Part shown: in pieces, positions 17,290-25,935 of the stretch
Layout of the letters: each line of letters opens with the position of its first letter
Position numbering within the stretch: position 1 is the stretch's first letter
NCBI RefSeq assembly: GCF_020832325.1
Contig: NZ_JAFIEU010000042.1
Span: forward strand, 1-64,000
DNA length: 64,000 bases
Source of the DNA: Lunatimonas sp.
Lineage (GTDB): Bacteria > Bacteroidota > Bacteroidia > Cytophagales > Cyclobacteriaceae
Direction of reading: 5' to 3'
Notes under the pieces: model-generated
Seen by the model: the letters and a program-made list of their open reading frames with translations, nothing else
What the model was told of the DNA's origin: nothing
Databases searched by the model: none
Program-made: the position numbers and the translations under genes

Positions 17290-18402
17290 ATGAATATAGC
17301 AGTCCAAAAGACGCTTTCCTTGCTAATATTGTTGGTAATCGGGTTTTTACTGAGGGGAAAGCTTGGAGATCCTGCACAACAAAAAGGGTTAAAAACGTTA
17401 ATCCTTACGGTAGCACTTCCGGCAATCATCTTCGTCGCATTATTAAAAGCAGAGGTACAACCGGACCTCTTAATGCTGCCGATTCTAGCCATCGGATTTA
17501 ACGTGGTATTATATTTTATATTAAAGTATACACTCCCGTTTTTCGGAATTGAAAAAGACAGCAGCACATTTCGAACCTACTTGTTGTTGTTTCCGTCACT
17601 TGCACCAGGCCTATCCTGTTTTCCATTTCTTATTGAATACTTAGGTGACGATGCGTTGGCATGGGGTGCATTGGCTGACATAGGCAACAAAATTTTCGTG
17701 TTGATTATCGCCTACCTGATTGCTATGAGATGGTACTTTAAGATTAACACCGAATTGAAAACAGGCAACGGCGACAAATTGAAGTCCTTGTTGATAAGTT
17801 TGATCAACGAACCGATCAACATCGTAATTGTTCTCGCGTTGGTGTTACTAAGTTTAGATATACACCTGACTGATTTGCCTACGTCCATCTCAACTGCTAT
17901 CACCACACTGAGTAACTTGATGACTCCACTTGTACTGATTTTCATTGGTATAGCAGTTATATTTAACTGGAAACAAATCAGGAAAATTGCCGGGCTACTG
18001 ATGGTTAGGGCTGGGCTTACATTCGTATTGAGCGGATTGGTACTGCTCTTTGCCCCTCAGCTTTCCTTTGCCGCAATCATGGTTCTAGTCGTGTTTCCGC
18101 AAAGTGCAATCAGCTTCTGGCCATTTGCACACATGGCGTCAATCACAGCCATGGAGCAAAAGCAGGAAAATAAACGACAAAAAACGTTTGATATGGAATT
18201 GGCCGTCAACATATTGGCCGTATCGATGCCTTTCGCCACCGTGATTATGCTTACTGTATTTTCATTTGGAGAGCTATTTACTTCATCTTCAACACTGTTT
18301 ACGGTAGGTTTCGGATTGATGGCTTTGGGAATCATTAAACCTGTTCTTTCCTGGTTCAACATCATCGAGTATAAACCTTCCTTCGAGAAAGAAGGAAATT
18401 GA
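17290..18402 (+). CDS. AEC-family permease
   Basis: A 370-residue membrane protein with about ten hydrophobic segments. The N-terminal LLILLVIGFLLRGKL and LILTVALPAIIFVALLKAE blocks and the middle SLAPGLSCFPFLIEYLG region resemble auxin-efflux-carrier-like transporters. Their bacterial members move organic acids or malonate-like anions. It follows the aminotransferase by 80 bp on the same strand and ends at a strong terminator, so the pair is probably one unit. A role in moving substrate or product of the exported aminotransferases is plausible but unproved. Confidence 0.75.
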   Translation: MNIAVQKTLSLLILLVIGFLLRGKLGDPAQQKGLKTLILTVALPAIIFVALLKAEVQPDLLMLPILAIGFNVVLYFILKYTLPFFGIEKDSSTFRTYLLLFPSLAPGLSCFPFLIEYLGDDALAWGALADIGNKIFVLIIAYLIAMRWYFKINTELKTGNGDKLKSLLISLINEPINIVIVLALVLLSLDIHLTDLPTSISTAITTLSNLMTPLVLIFIGIAVIFNWKQIRKIAGLLMVRAGLTFVLSGLVLLFAPQLSFAAIMVLVVFPQSAISFWPFAHMASITAMEQKQENKRQKTFDMELAVNILAVSMPFATVIMLTVFSFGELFTSSSTLFTVGFGLMALGIIKPVLSWFNIIEYKPSFEKEGN

Positions 18403-18456
18403 GACAACACACTACCAGCAAAAATTAAAAACCACCACTAACACCTAATTCAGGGT

Positions 18457-18490
18457 AAAAAGCAGGGTCTACATGACCCTGCTTTTTTTG
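18457..18490 (+). terminator. terminator of the AEC permease gene
   Basis: The stem is AAAAAGCAGGGTC (18457-18469) with GACCCTGCTTTTT (18475-18487), loop TACAT, then more T residues. Confidence 0.92.
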
Positions 18491-18540
18491 TACCAAATCC
18501 ATCGTTCAAATGCGACCTGCAATCCAATTTATCGTAAACA

Positions 18541-18626
18541 AAACCTATCGGATGTGTTCCCTCACCAAACTGGAGCCTATACAAACCCAAAAAAGAAGCC
18601 TCCTAAAACAAAAAACCTATCGGATG
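18541..18626. repeat. direct repeat AAACCTATCGGATG, two copies
   Basis: Identical 14-mers occur at 18541-18554 and 18613-18626, 72 bp apart. The second is one arm of the minus-strand terminator. The first has no matching arm nearby and may be the remnant of a duplicated terminator. Confidence 0.6.
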
Positions 18627-18654
18627 GCTGGACGAATCCAACCTACCGATAGGT
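18611..18654 (-). terminator. terminator of the second aminotransferase gene
   Basis: Read on the minus strand, ACCTATCGG (18654-18646) and CCGATAGGT (18623-18615) form a 9-bp stem with a 22-nt loop, followed by a T-run (complement of 18611-18614) and further T-rich sequence. Confidence 0.7.
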
Positions 18655-18705
18655 CACTAAAAGTGCGGGAAACTAGAGATTGAAAAGAATATTGACTTTA
18701 TTAAT

Positions 18706-19854
18706 TTACGATCTGTTAAGTTTCTGAGAAGAAACCTTTTTGAACGCGCTGGCGAACATACCTAGATCATCCAACGTACCCATGCTTACTCTGCAATAGG
18801 TCTGATTTTCTATCAGTGCTGTTTTGATCGACACCTGATTGGCCATCATCCTTTTCCGGAAATCCTCGCCATCCATAGAAATGGGGAACAAAATAAAATT
18901 GGTATGAGAAGGAATATAATCATAGCCTAACTTTTTAAGCTCACTGTAGATATATTGCTTTCCTTCTTCGTTCTTCTTTACGGAGTACTTTAGAAACTCA
19001 GCGTCTGTTAGACTCGCCGCAGCGGCAGCCATAGAAGGTCCGGACAAGGTGTTTCTTGGACCCTCAGCAGCTAGCTTTTTAATCACCTCCGGCTGAGCGA
19101 TGCAGTAACCTACCCGCAGTCCTGCAAAAGCATGTACTTTTGAGAACGTTTTGGCTACAATGACATTCTTACCCTTTCGAACACATTCTACGGTTGTACT
19201 TCCGGCCGGATCGTCCATGTAATCGATATAGGCTTCATCAACAAATACCGGCACCTTGTCTGACACCAAGTCACAGAAGGAACGGATTTCTGTACCCGTC
19301 ATGATTTTACCTGTAGGATTGTTTGGATTCACCAAATATAGCAGGGAAATATCGTTGGACACCTTTCCTTCCATCGCAGCCAAATTATGGTCAAGCTCCT
19401 TGGTTAATGGTACTTTTACCCAATCTGCCCCCATGGATTCCGCTGAGCGAACCAACGAGAAATAGGTAGGATCTGCTGAGAGCACTTTAGAATTTTTGCC
19501 ACCATACACCCTAGCAGCGGCGTGTAGCAACTCGCTGGAGCCTGCTCCGAGCAGAATAAAGCTCTTATCCACACCTTCCACTTCGGCGATGGTATCCATA
19601 AGTGTGTCTCGGTATTCTCTCGGATAAAGAAAAGAATCCTCGATCGCTGCCTTCAGCGCCTTCTTGGCCGATGCCGCTGGCCCGAAAGGATTTTCATTAG
19701 AGGAAAGGCGTGCGTAGTAGTCAGACGGCCGCTTCTTTTTTAGCTGATCAATTTCAAAGGATTCCTGTGTGGCATTCACGTAGCCTCCTGCAAAGAGCCC
19801 TGCAGTGGCTGTCATGCTGGCTTTGAGCCAACTTCTTCGATCTAAATTTTTCAT
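18706..19854 (-). CDS. Tat-exported PLP-dependent aminotransferase, paralogue
   Basis: It has the same build as the 16040-17209 product. The twin-arginine signal is LDRRSWLKASMTATAGLFAG, followed by LSSNENPFGPA, GAGSSELLHAAARVYGG, NPNNPTGK, VDEAYIDYMDD, Schiff-base Lys239 in FSKVHAFAGLRVGY, and a substrate Arg in CRVSMGT. Length is 382 residues. The two are clearly homologous but diverged, so they are not a recent duplication. It is convergent with the AEC gene and lies downstream of the SusC/SusD/lipoprotein genes on the same strand, 150 bp after the lipoprotein. The substrate is unknown; amino acids or histidinol-phosphate-like amines are candidates. Confidence 0.9.
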   Translation of the reverse strand: MKNLDRRSWLKASMTATAGLFAGGYVNATQESFEIDQLKKKRPSDYYARLSSNENPFGPAASAKKALKAAIEDSFLYPREYRDTLMDTIAEVEGVDKSFILLGAGSSELLHAAARVYGGKNSKVLSADPTYFSLVRSAESMGADWVKVPLTKELDHNLAAMEGKVSNDISLLYLVNPNNPTGKIMTGTEIRSFCDLVSDKVPVFVDEAYIDYMDDPAGSTTVECVRKGKNVIVAKTFSKVHAFAGLRVGYCIAQPEVIKKLAAEGPRNTLSGPSMAAAAASLTDAEFLKYSVKKNEEGKQYIYSELKKLGYDYIPSHTNFILFPISMDGEDFRKRMMANQVSIKTALIENQTYCRVSMGTLDDLGMFASAFKKVSSQKLNRS

Positions 19855-20005
19855 TCGTGGTGTTAGGGTTAAAGTGAATAGAAGTGAATTTAATTTTAAA
19901 CGAAAACACCTTTAGGGAAAGATCATATGCGTAAAACACTTGCCAGAATTGGCAATACCGTACGCTGTGAATTCCCTAAAGGCTGTTTCCAGCAAGCAAT
20001 TTTAC

Positions 20006-20449
20006 CTACCTCACCGAGACATTGTGATAGGTTCGGAAGGCGATATCTTTGTGAACTCCGGCAAATTCCAATCGAACGGTATTTCCAACACGAGGAGCGG
20101 ACAAACCTAGGCTAGACCAAGGCTGCTCAAAAACAAGCCTTCCATTGCTGTCCGTCGTGGCGGATCCAATTTCCTGGGTGTGGTTGATGAATACTCTCAC
20201 CTGCAGACCAGCAACCGGAATGGAATCTATCCCCACGGTATGATCTAAGATGCCGCTTTTGTCGAGCTCGTAGAATCGACCATTGACCGACACGGGAGCG
20301 CTAGCCGCAAACGCCGACCCTTGCAAAACCACCAATACCGGTGAAGCGACATTGGGGGTTACCAATTCATCTGTCTCCACACAGGAAACGCAGCAAATCA
20401 AAGCCACAACCGCTGCGTATAGTCCTAGTTGTCTAAACTGTATCTTCAT
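20006..20449 (-). CDS. lipoprotein associated with the SusC/SusD pair
   Basis: A signal with lipobox VALICCVSCVETD predicts a lipid-anchored protein of about 147 residues. The mature part is beta-rich and has a carboxypeptidase-regulatory-like feel: IPVAGLQVRVFINHTQEIGS then ATTDSNGRLVFEQPW. This implies a small Ig/transthyretin-like domain. It may be a third surface component, since extra lipoproteins often follow susCD. The ATG at 20449 (MKIQFRQLGLYAA) is preferred over one 24 bp upstream. No close family is recognised. Confidence 0.7.
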   Translation of the reverse strand: MKIQFRQLGLYAAVVALICCVSCVETDELVTPNVASPVLVVLQGSAFAASAPVSVNGRFYELDKSGILDHTVGIDSIPVAGLQVRVFINHTQEIGSATTDSNGRLVFEQPWSSLGLSAPRVGNTVRLEFAGVHKDIAFRTYHNVSVR

Positions 20450-20569
20450 AATCTGTTTATTTTTGCAATTCAAACAGAATCTCTGTCAAATTGCTTGTGG
20501 TTACTTTCTTTATTAAAATATAATGGTTCAAATTACCTAGCAAAGTCTCCTTCAGGGGCTCGATACGAA

Positions 20570-22030
20570 CTACTCCGCCCACCAAAGCTTCGTTCTCATG
20601 TTGTCCTCCCCGTTCAGCAACTGTACCCCAATGGCTACATTTTCACTGTTAAGGGAATACTCGGTTAGCGGATATTCCAATCTAGTTGGCAGTACGCCGT
20701 TATTGGTGAAGATAGAATTTGGATGCGGCGCAGGCATCACCGGGAACCCGGTTCTTCTATACTCAGTCCAAGCCTCAATTCCCTGACCAAAAAGCGCAAT
20801 CCATTTCTGCGTCATGATCGTTTCCTTGGTAATCGTACCCAACCGGCCCATGTAATCACTTGGCATAGTCAGTCCATTCTGTTCAAAAGAAGCTGCAATA
20901 GCCTGGCTGAGGTAGGTCTCGGAATTGCCTTGAATATCCCCATCAAAGGCTGCTTCCGCAAGCACAAAGAGCAACTCCGAATAGGTCATAAGTACACTGG
21001 GTGCCTCTGGATCCAGAAAACGGTCTCCGATGGTAGAAGCCACAAAGGTAGCCGCCGCCTCATCTGTCAAGCCGTTTGGCAATCCGGCATAGGTACCACT
21101 TGGTGTTGGCTTGGCATAGGCAGTGATACGTGGGTCGTTTAACTCCAGAAGTTTGTCAACCAATGTGGAGCTGATGTTCCAGTCGGACCGGGTGGAAAAC
21201 ACATCAAACATCTTGTTCCGGCTTCCGATCACATTCGCATGGTCCAAAGCTGCGTACTCGGCATTACTGGTGAAAATGGGGAAAACGCTGGGGTTAGCCA
21301 ATATCTCCTGCATGATAGCCCTAGACTCTGCAGGCTTCTTTGCTGCTTGACGGTTTGCCAGTTTCAACCTCAGCGAGTTGGCAAACTTCTTCCATCGCAT
21401 TATATTTCCCCCAAAGAGAATATCTCCCTCCACACGAGGACCTCCCACTGTCAACTTTTCGTTGGCTAATTTTAGATCCGCCAAAATACTGGCATAGACT
21501 TCTTCCATCGAGTCGTATTTAGGTGAATAGATCGGCTCATCCGCTGTTCCCTTGAGAGCGTCAGAGTAGGGAATTGGCCCAAAGACATCGGTAATGTAGG
21601 CGTACGTAAAGGACTTCATGACCAATGCAATGCCTTCGTAGTTTACATTCGCATAGCGTGCCCCAGGCGCAGATAGCTTGAGCATACTTTCAAAGTTGAT
21701 CAACGAATTGCGGTACACGTTATTCCAAGTGCCAGAAGCGATGGTAACAGGTACCTCATAGTTATCCCCTTCGGAGTTGATGTAAATATTTCTGGCAATA
21801 TGCTGAATCCAACACATGGCAGCATCGATGTTTAATCGTTCGTATCGCGTACTGTGGCCCCAATACCTGTCCGCAGATACCTGAATGGCATTGGGAAGCA
21901 AAAGGCTAGGATTAACCAATTCAGGTTCGTTGGGATTTGTGTTTATTTCCTCAAATTCACTGGTACATGCTCCAGCAAACAGGCCGGATGCCAAGATGAG
22001 TGTATAGGGAATGATTTTATGGATTTTCAT
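20570..22030 (-). CDS. SusD/RagB-family nutrient-binding lipoprotein
   Basis: The lipobox LFAGACTSEFEEINTNPNEP marks a surface-exposed lipoprotein. The helical TPR-like body follows with SusD-like_2 features: LLLPNAIQVSADRYWG, TYAYITDVFGPIPYSDALKG, DPRITAYAKPT, SYSELLFVLAEAAF-type helices, and a C-terminal EAWTEYRRTGFPVM. Length 486 matches this SusD subgroup, often associated with peptide or amino-acid-type ligands more than with glycans. It follows the SusC gene by 28 bp and is its lid partner for TonB-dependent uptake. Confidence 0.93.
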   Translation of the reverse strand: MKIHKIIPYTLILASGLFAGACTSEFEEINTNPNEPELVNPSLLLPNAIQVSADRYWGHSTRYERLNIDAAMCWIQHIARNIYINSEGDNYEVPVTIASGTWNNVYRNSLINFESMLKLSAPGARYANVNYEGIALVMKSFTYAYITDVFGPIPYSDALKGTADEPIYSPKYDSMEEVYASILADLKLANEKLTVGGPRVEGDILFGGNIMRWKKFANSLRLKLANRQAAKKPAESRAIMQEILANPSVFPIFTSNAEYAALDHANVIGSRNKMFDVFSTRSDWNISSTLVDKLLELNDPRITAYAKPTPSGTYAGLPNGLTDEAAATFVASTIGDRFLDPEAPSVLMTYSELLFVLAEAAFDGDIQGNSETYLSQAIAASFEQNGLTMPSDYMGRLGTITKETIMTQKWIALFGQGIEAWTEYRRTGFPVMPAPHPNSIFTNNGVLPTRLEYPLTEYSLNSENVAIGVQLLNGEDNMRTKLWWAE

Positions 22031-22058
22031 AATTCTTTCAGTCTAAATAAGGGAATAG

Positions 22059-25000
22059 TTAGAAGGTTACATTGAGGTTGAAGCCTATGTTCCGGGTTGA
22101 AGGCTGCTCTCCGGAGGCAAAACCCTGGGAATTGCCACCTTTCATATCCACTTCCGGATCCATATGGGGGTGGTTTCTATGTAACATCGCCAAATTTCTT
22201 CCAACCAATGACAACCTGACGCCTTGAATAAACGTCTTACTCAACACCGATTGAGGGAAGGAATACCCAAAGGTTACTTCACGCAGTTTCACAAAAGAGC
22301 CATCAAAAATGCCTGCTTCGTGATAGTTTCGGGGATTGGTAGCGTTCCAGAAAGTTGCTGCCTGGATCACCACGTCATTTGGCACATAGGAAGGATTCTC
22401 TGCGGTGCCTACATTCTTTACACCCTGACCGATTACGCCTTCTTCACGTCCAATCGCTGTTTCCGCATACTGTCCTGTTTTTCTGGCTAGGCCCGTACCC
22501 ACATCAAAGATATCTCCACCCATTCGGATGTCTATCAGGGTGCCCAGTGAGAAGTTTCGGTATTTGAAATCGTTTGCAATACCTCCCATCCAGTCTGGCT
22601 GAATATTTCCGAGCTGAAAGGTACCCGGCTCCAACTGAGGAAGCCCGTTGTTGTAAACGATTTCACCCTCTGGAGATCTCAAATATCGTCGACCATAGAA
22701 AGTTCCGTATGGCTGTCCGATACGTGCCTCGGAGGTCACACTGTTTTGGGATCCCAAAATGTAGTTTTCCAAACCTTCTGCCAATTCCACCACCAAGTTT
22801 CGGTTTCTGGAGAAGTTCACAGACACATCCCAGTTAAACCCTCCTCTATTCTGAAGAATCGAACCCGTCAACATGGCTTCCACTCCTTGATTGGTCACCT
22901 CACCGGCATTCAAAGTACGGAACTGATAACCCGAAGCATTGGATATGGCTACTGCGAGGATTTGGTTTGTGGTGGATTGGTGGTAATAGGTCAGATCCAA
23001 ACCAATACGTCCATTGAGAAACCTCAAATCCAATCCCAATTCCCTACCTGTGGTAATTTCCGGCTTAAGATCTCTGTTGGCGATGGTCGGTGCCTCGGAG
23101 TACATTGGCGTGGTACCCGCCCAAAGACCCTGCGCAAGGAACGTTTGCCGTAGCTGGTAAGGATCGGCATCATTGCCTACCTGCGCTAGTGATGCCCTGA
23201 TTTTGGCAAAGGACAAGACGTTGCTCTGAATATCAAACAAATCGGTAACCACTGCACTCAATGCCATCGATGGATAGAAGAACGAGTTGGCGTTAATGGG
23301 CAGCGTACTGGACCAGTCATTACGTCCCGTGATGTCCAAGAAAAGGGAGTTGTTATAGCCAAACTGAGCAGCACCAAACACACTGTTTACAGTTTGTCTT
23401 CTGATTTCACTGGACGGAACCACGGGACTAGCGTAGTTGCCGAGGTTGTATAAACCGTCTATGGTCAATTCCCGCACGTTCACCCCATTGCTGGAAAAAT
23501 CATTGGTGCGGTTGATCGCTCCTGCCTGTACATTGACTGAGAATTTAGAAGCGATGGTTTTGTTGTAGTTCAAGATAAAATCACTATTCGTTTCTTGACT
23601 TACGATATTGGTCTGTGTATAGGCCCCAAGGATTCGAACATTGTTTTTTGTCCGTTCTACGCTGGTCACATCTGTTCGATTGTCTGACCAGTAGTCCGTA
23701 CCAGAGCGTATCATTAAACTCAGATTGTCGGTGAATTTATATGTTGCGGCAATATTTCCCACCAATCGGTCCTTTTTGTTTGCGTTGGGATACCTGTCTT
23801 GAAGGAAATAAGGGTTCGCAAAATACTCGTGCTGCCAGTTAGCATAGGGGTAGTCGTCACCTGGACGAAACGTAGCACGTTGTATTTCATAGTAATCCTC
23901 CCAGTTTTTCAACTTGTCGTATTCTGTGTGCCTGTGTGCCCAGATAAAATCCGAACTGGATGTAAATCTCCTGTTGTCTGAACCTGATTTCACATACTCG
24001 GCGCTTACCGTCACATTCAACTTAGAGGTGAGGTTGTAACCCGCATTTAGTTTGAAATTGTTTCGGAAGTATCCATTGTTGTACATGATACTTTGCTGAT
24101 CCAGTCTACCCATTGATAGCCTGAAATTGCCGCTCTCGTTTGCACCCGAAACAGCGATATTGTTTTGTACGGCGCTTCCTGTTTCCCAAAATTGCTCCCA
24201 GTTATTGGGCTGAGGCAACAAAGGAACCCTATCCGGGGCAGAATACCACAATGGTACCAACCTACCGTCCATTGGAGCTCCCCAGCTTTCATCGACACCG
24301 GCAGTTCCCCGGATTCCGTCTGCATCAAAGCCATTTCGACCGTCTACATACCAGGTACGGTAACCGGCACCACCCCCATATATATTTTGGAAGTTAGGCT
24401 TGATCATTGGTCTGTCAAAGGTCACGTTCGAATTAAACTCCACGCCGATACCCTTCGTCCCAGATCCGTCCTTGGTAGTGACCATAATGACGCCGTTGGC
24501 CGCCCTTGAACCATACAGGGCCGCGGCGGTGGCTCCTTTCAAGACGTTTATCTCTTTGATGTTATCCGGATTAATCTCTGACAATCCACCTCCGTATCGC
24601 CTCGTATCGGTCTGCTCCAAGGGAACGCCATCCACTACGACGAGAGGCTGATTGTTGCCTGAAACGGATGAGGACCCGCGGATGACCACGTGTGATCCAG
24701 AACCTGGCATAGAATTACTGTTAATCTGCACACCGGCCACCCGACCTGCGAGGTTGTTTACCACGTTTGGCTGCCGAGCTTCTGCTAACTTACTGCCGTC
24801 TACGGATTGGGTGGTATATCCTAGCGCCTTTTTTTCGCGCTCCATACCAAATGCGGTAACAACTACCTCAGAAAGTGCCTGGGTGTCTGGAACCAATGAA
24901 ACGGAAACTACGCTTCGGTTGCCCACCGATATTTCCTGCTTATTGTATCCAATAAAGGAAATTTCAAGCGTGTTTTCACCCTCTGAAAGGGACAATGAAA

Positions 25001-25223
25001 ACTCTCCGTCTAAATCTGTAGCGGCACCTTTGGCTGTACCTTTCACAAGCACACTGGCGCCAGGAATTGGATCGTTATTTTCATCCAATACCTTACCGGA
25101 GACAGATCGTCCCTGTGCGAATAGCGGATTGTCAAAGGCTGACACCGCGATAATCAATGCAACGAGAAAGAGTCCTTGTATAAAAGAAGTCTTTCCACTC
25201 CACAGTGTAAATGTTTTGATCAT
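22059..25223 (-). CDS. SusC/RagA-family TonB-linked outer-membrane transporter
   Basis: The 1054-residue product has a signal peptide, then a carboxypeptidase-like domain (VSGKVLDENNDPIPGASVLVKG, residues 40-115). The TonB plug contains SEVVVTAFGMEREKKALGY and RVAGVQINSNSMPGSGSHVV-type motifs, and a 22-strand barrel ends in NIGFNLNVTF. It imports a ligand captured by the adjacent SusD lipoprotein. No sigma/anti-sigma pair or glycosidase gene accompanies it. Instead the downstream genes are a lipoprotein and a Tat-exported aminotransferase, which points to an amino-containing substrate. Confidence 0.95.
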   Translation of the reverse strand: MIKTFTLWSGKTSFIQGLFLVALIIAVSAFDNPLFAQGRSVSGKVLDENNDPIPGASVLVKGTAKGAATDLDGEFSLSLSEGENTLEISFIGYNKQEISVGNRSVVSVSLVPDTQALSEVVVTAFGMEREKKALGYTTQSVDGSKLAEARQPNVVNNLAGRVAGVQINSNSMPGSGSHVVIRGSSSVSGNNQPLVVVDGVPLEQTDTRRYGGGLSEINPDNIKEINVLKGATAAALYGSRAANGVIMVTTKDGSGTKGIGVEFNSNVTFDRPMIKPNFQNIYGGGAGYRTWYVDGRNGFDADGIRGTAGVDESWGAPMDGRLVPLWYSAPDRVPLLPQPNNWEQFWETGSAVQNNIAVSGANESGNFRLSMGRLDQQSIMYNNGYFRNNFKLNAGYNLTSKLNVTVSAEYVKSGSDNRRFTSSSDFIWAHRHTEYDKLKNWEDYYEIQRATFRPGDDYPYANWQHEYFANPYFLQDRYPNANKKDRLVGNIAATYKFTDNLSLMIRSGTDYWSDNRTDVTSVERTKNNVRILGAYTQTNIVSQETNSDFILNYNKTIASKFSVNVQAGAINRTNDFSSNGVNVRELTIDGLYNLGNYASPVVPSSEIRRQTVNSVFGAAQFGYNNSLFLDITGRNDWSSTLPINANSFFYPSMALSAVVTDLFDIQSNVLSFAKIRASLAQVGNDADPYQLRQTFLAQGLWAGTTPMYSEAPTIANRDLKPEITTGRELGLDLRFLNGRIGLDLTYYHQSTTNQILAVAISNASGYQFRTLNAGEVTNQGVEAMLTGSILQNRGGFNWDVSVNFSRNRNLVVELAEGLENYILGSQNSVTSEARIGQPYGTFYGRRYLRSPEGEIVYNNGLPQLEPGTFQLGNIQPDWMGGIANDFKYRNFSLGTLIDIRMGGDIFDVGTGLARKTGQYAETAIGREEGVIGQGVKNVGTAENPSYVPNDVVIQAATFWNATNPRNYHEAGIFDGSFVKLREVTFGYSFPQSVLSKTFIQGVRLSLVGRNLAMLHRNHPHMDPEVDMKGGNSQGFASGEQPSTRNIGFNLNVTF

Positions 25224-25935
25224 GTTGTTAATGGTTAAAGTGAACTATAAATACCCCGTTACCGGGATGATTATACAATCTTAGTGAGGTTATTTGGGCA
25301 AGTTTAAAAAGATTACTTAGGGTTTTCAGGTCCTGCCAACCCAACTGAAGATTGGCACTCTCCGTATCTGAGGATAAATATAGATCAGGAAATTTTTAAA
25401 ACACAACAGACCAAAAATTATTTTTCAAACACACTAACAACCTATAGGTTTCGTTTTTACTACTTTAATCTATTTTTTATTATTTTAAATTATATATATG
25501 ATTAAAAAATCAATTTTTAATTTTTTTTATTATTCAAAAATTGAATTTTTTTTGTCAAAAATTATTTACCAATAAAGCAACCATATTATCGATTTTTGGT
25601 TCACCAATAAACCATATTTTCTCAATTAGACTATTTTTAATTAGTTTATTGGATATTTTTTTACCCCATTTTTCCATGTTTTGATATTTTTTTCAACGTA
25701 CAAGGTTAGTTTTTTAACTATTACAGTAGTTTAATTTAAAAAAACACATTATATTTGCCTTTTTAAAATTATACGATATTTTAACCTGTATTTTATTCGA
25801 TTCAAAAAATCCTTTGGTATTCAAACATCCCTCTTTGATGATGTCGAAATCACGACTACCTTCCTCTAAACCAACTAAAGCCACCTAGTATCCCAGGTGG
25901 CTTTAGTAAATACGCCGGCACCGCACTGATACGGC
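25224..25935. other. 712-bp very AT-rich intergenic region
   Basis: It is the longest non-coding stretch of the window. The left half is the leader of susC; no promoter with both boxes is clear there. Short direct repeats occur around CCAATAAA (25569-25576 and 25604-25611), each followed by CCATATT. On the plus strand TATATTTG (25750-25757) is an exact -7 box leading towards the hairpin at 25874-25907. That would give a transcript of about 145 nt with no open frame of note. Confidence 0.5.
25874..25907. terminator. 13-bp hairpin downstream of tex
   Basis: ACTAAAGCCACCT (25874-25886) pairs perfectly with AGGTGGCTTTAGT (25895-25907). T-tracts are weak on both sides. It most likely ends tex on the minus strand and could also end any plus-strand transcript started near 25750. 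Confidence 0.7.

Larger units (their letters stand above)
18403..18705. other. 303-bp region between convergent genes
   Basis: It contains two separate terminators, one for each strand, and a repeated 14-mer (18541-18554 and 18613-18626). No coding sequence is supported. Confidence 0.6.

Noticed and set aside
20006-25223. Polysaccharide utilisation locus
   Set aside because: SusC/SusD are present but no glycoside hydrolase, sulfatase or sensor of the usual type lies nearby; the SusD subtype and the aminotransferase point elsewhere.
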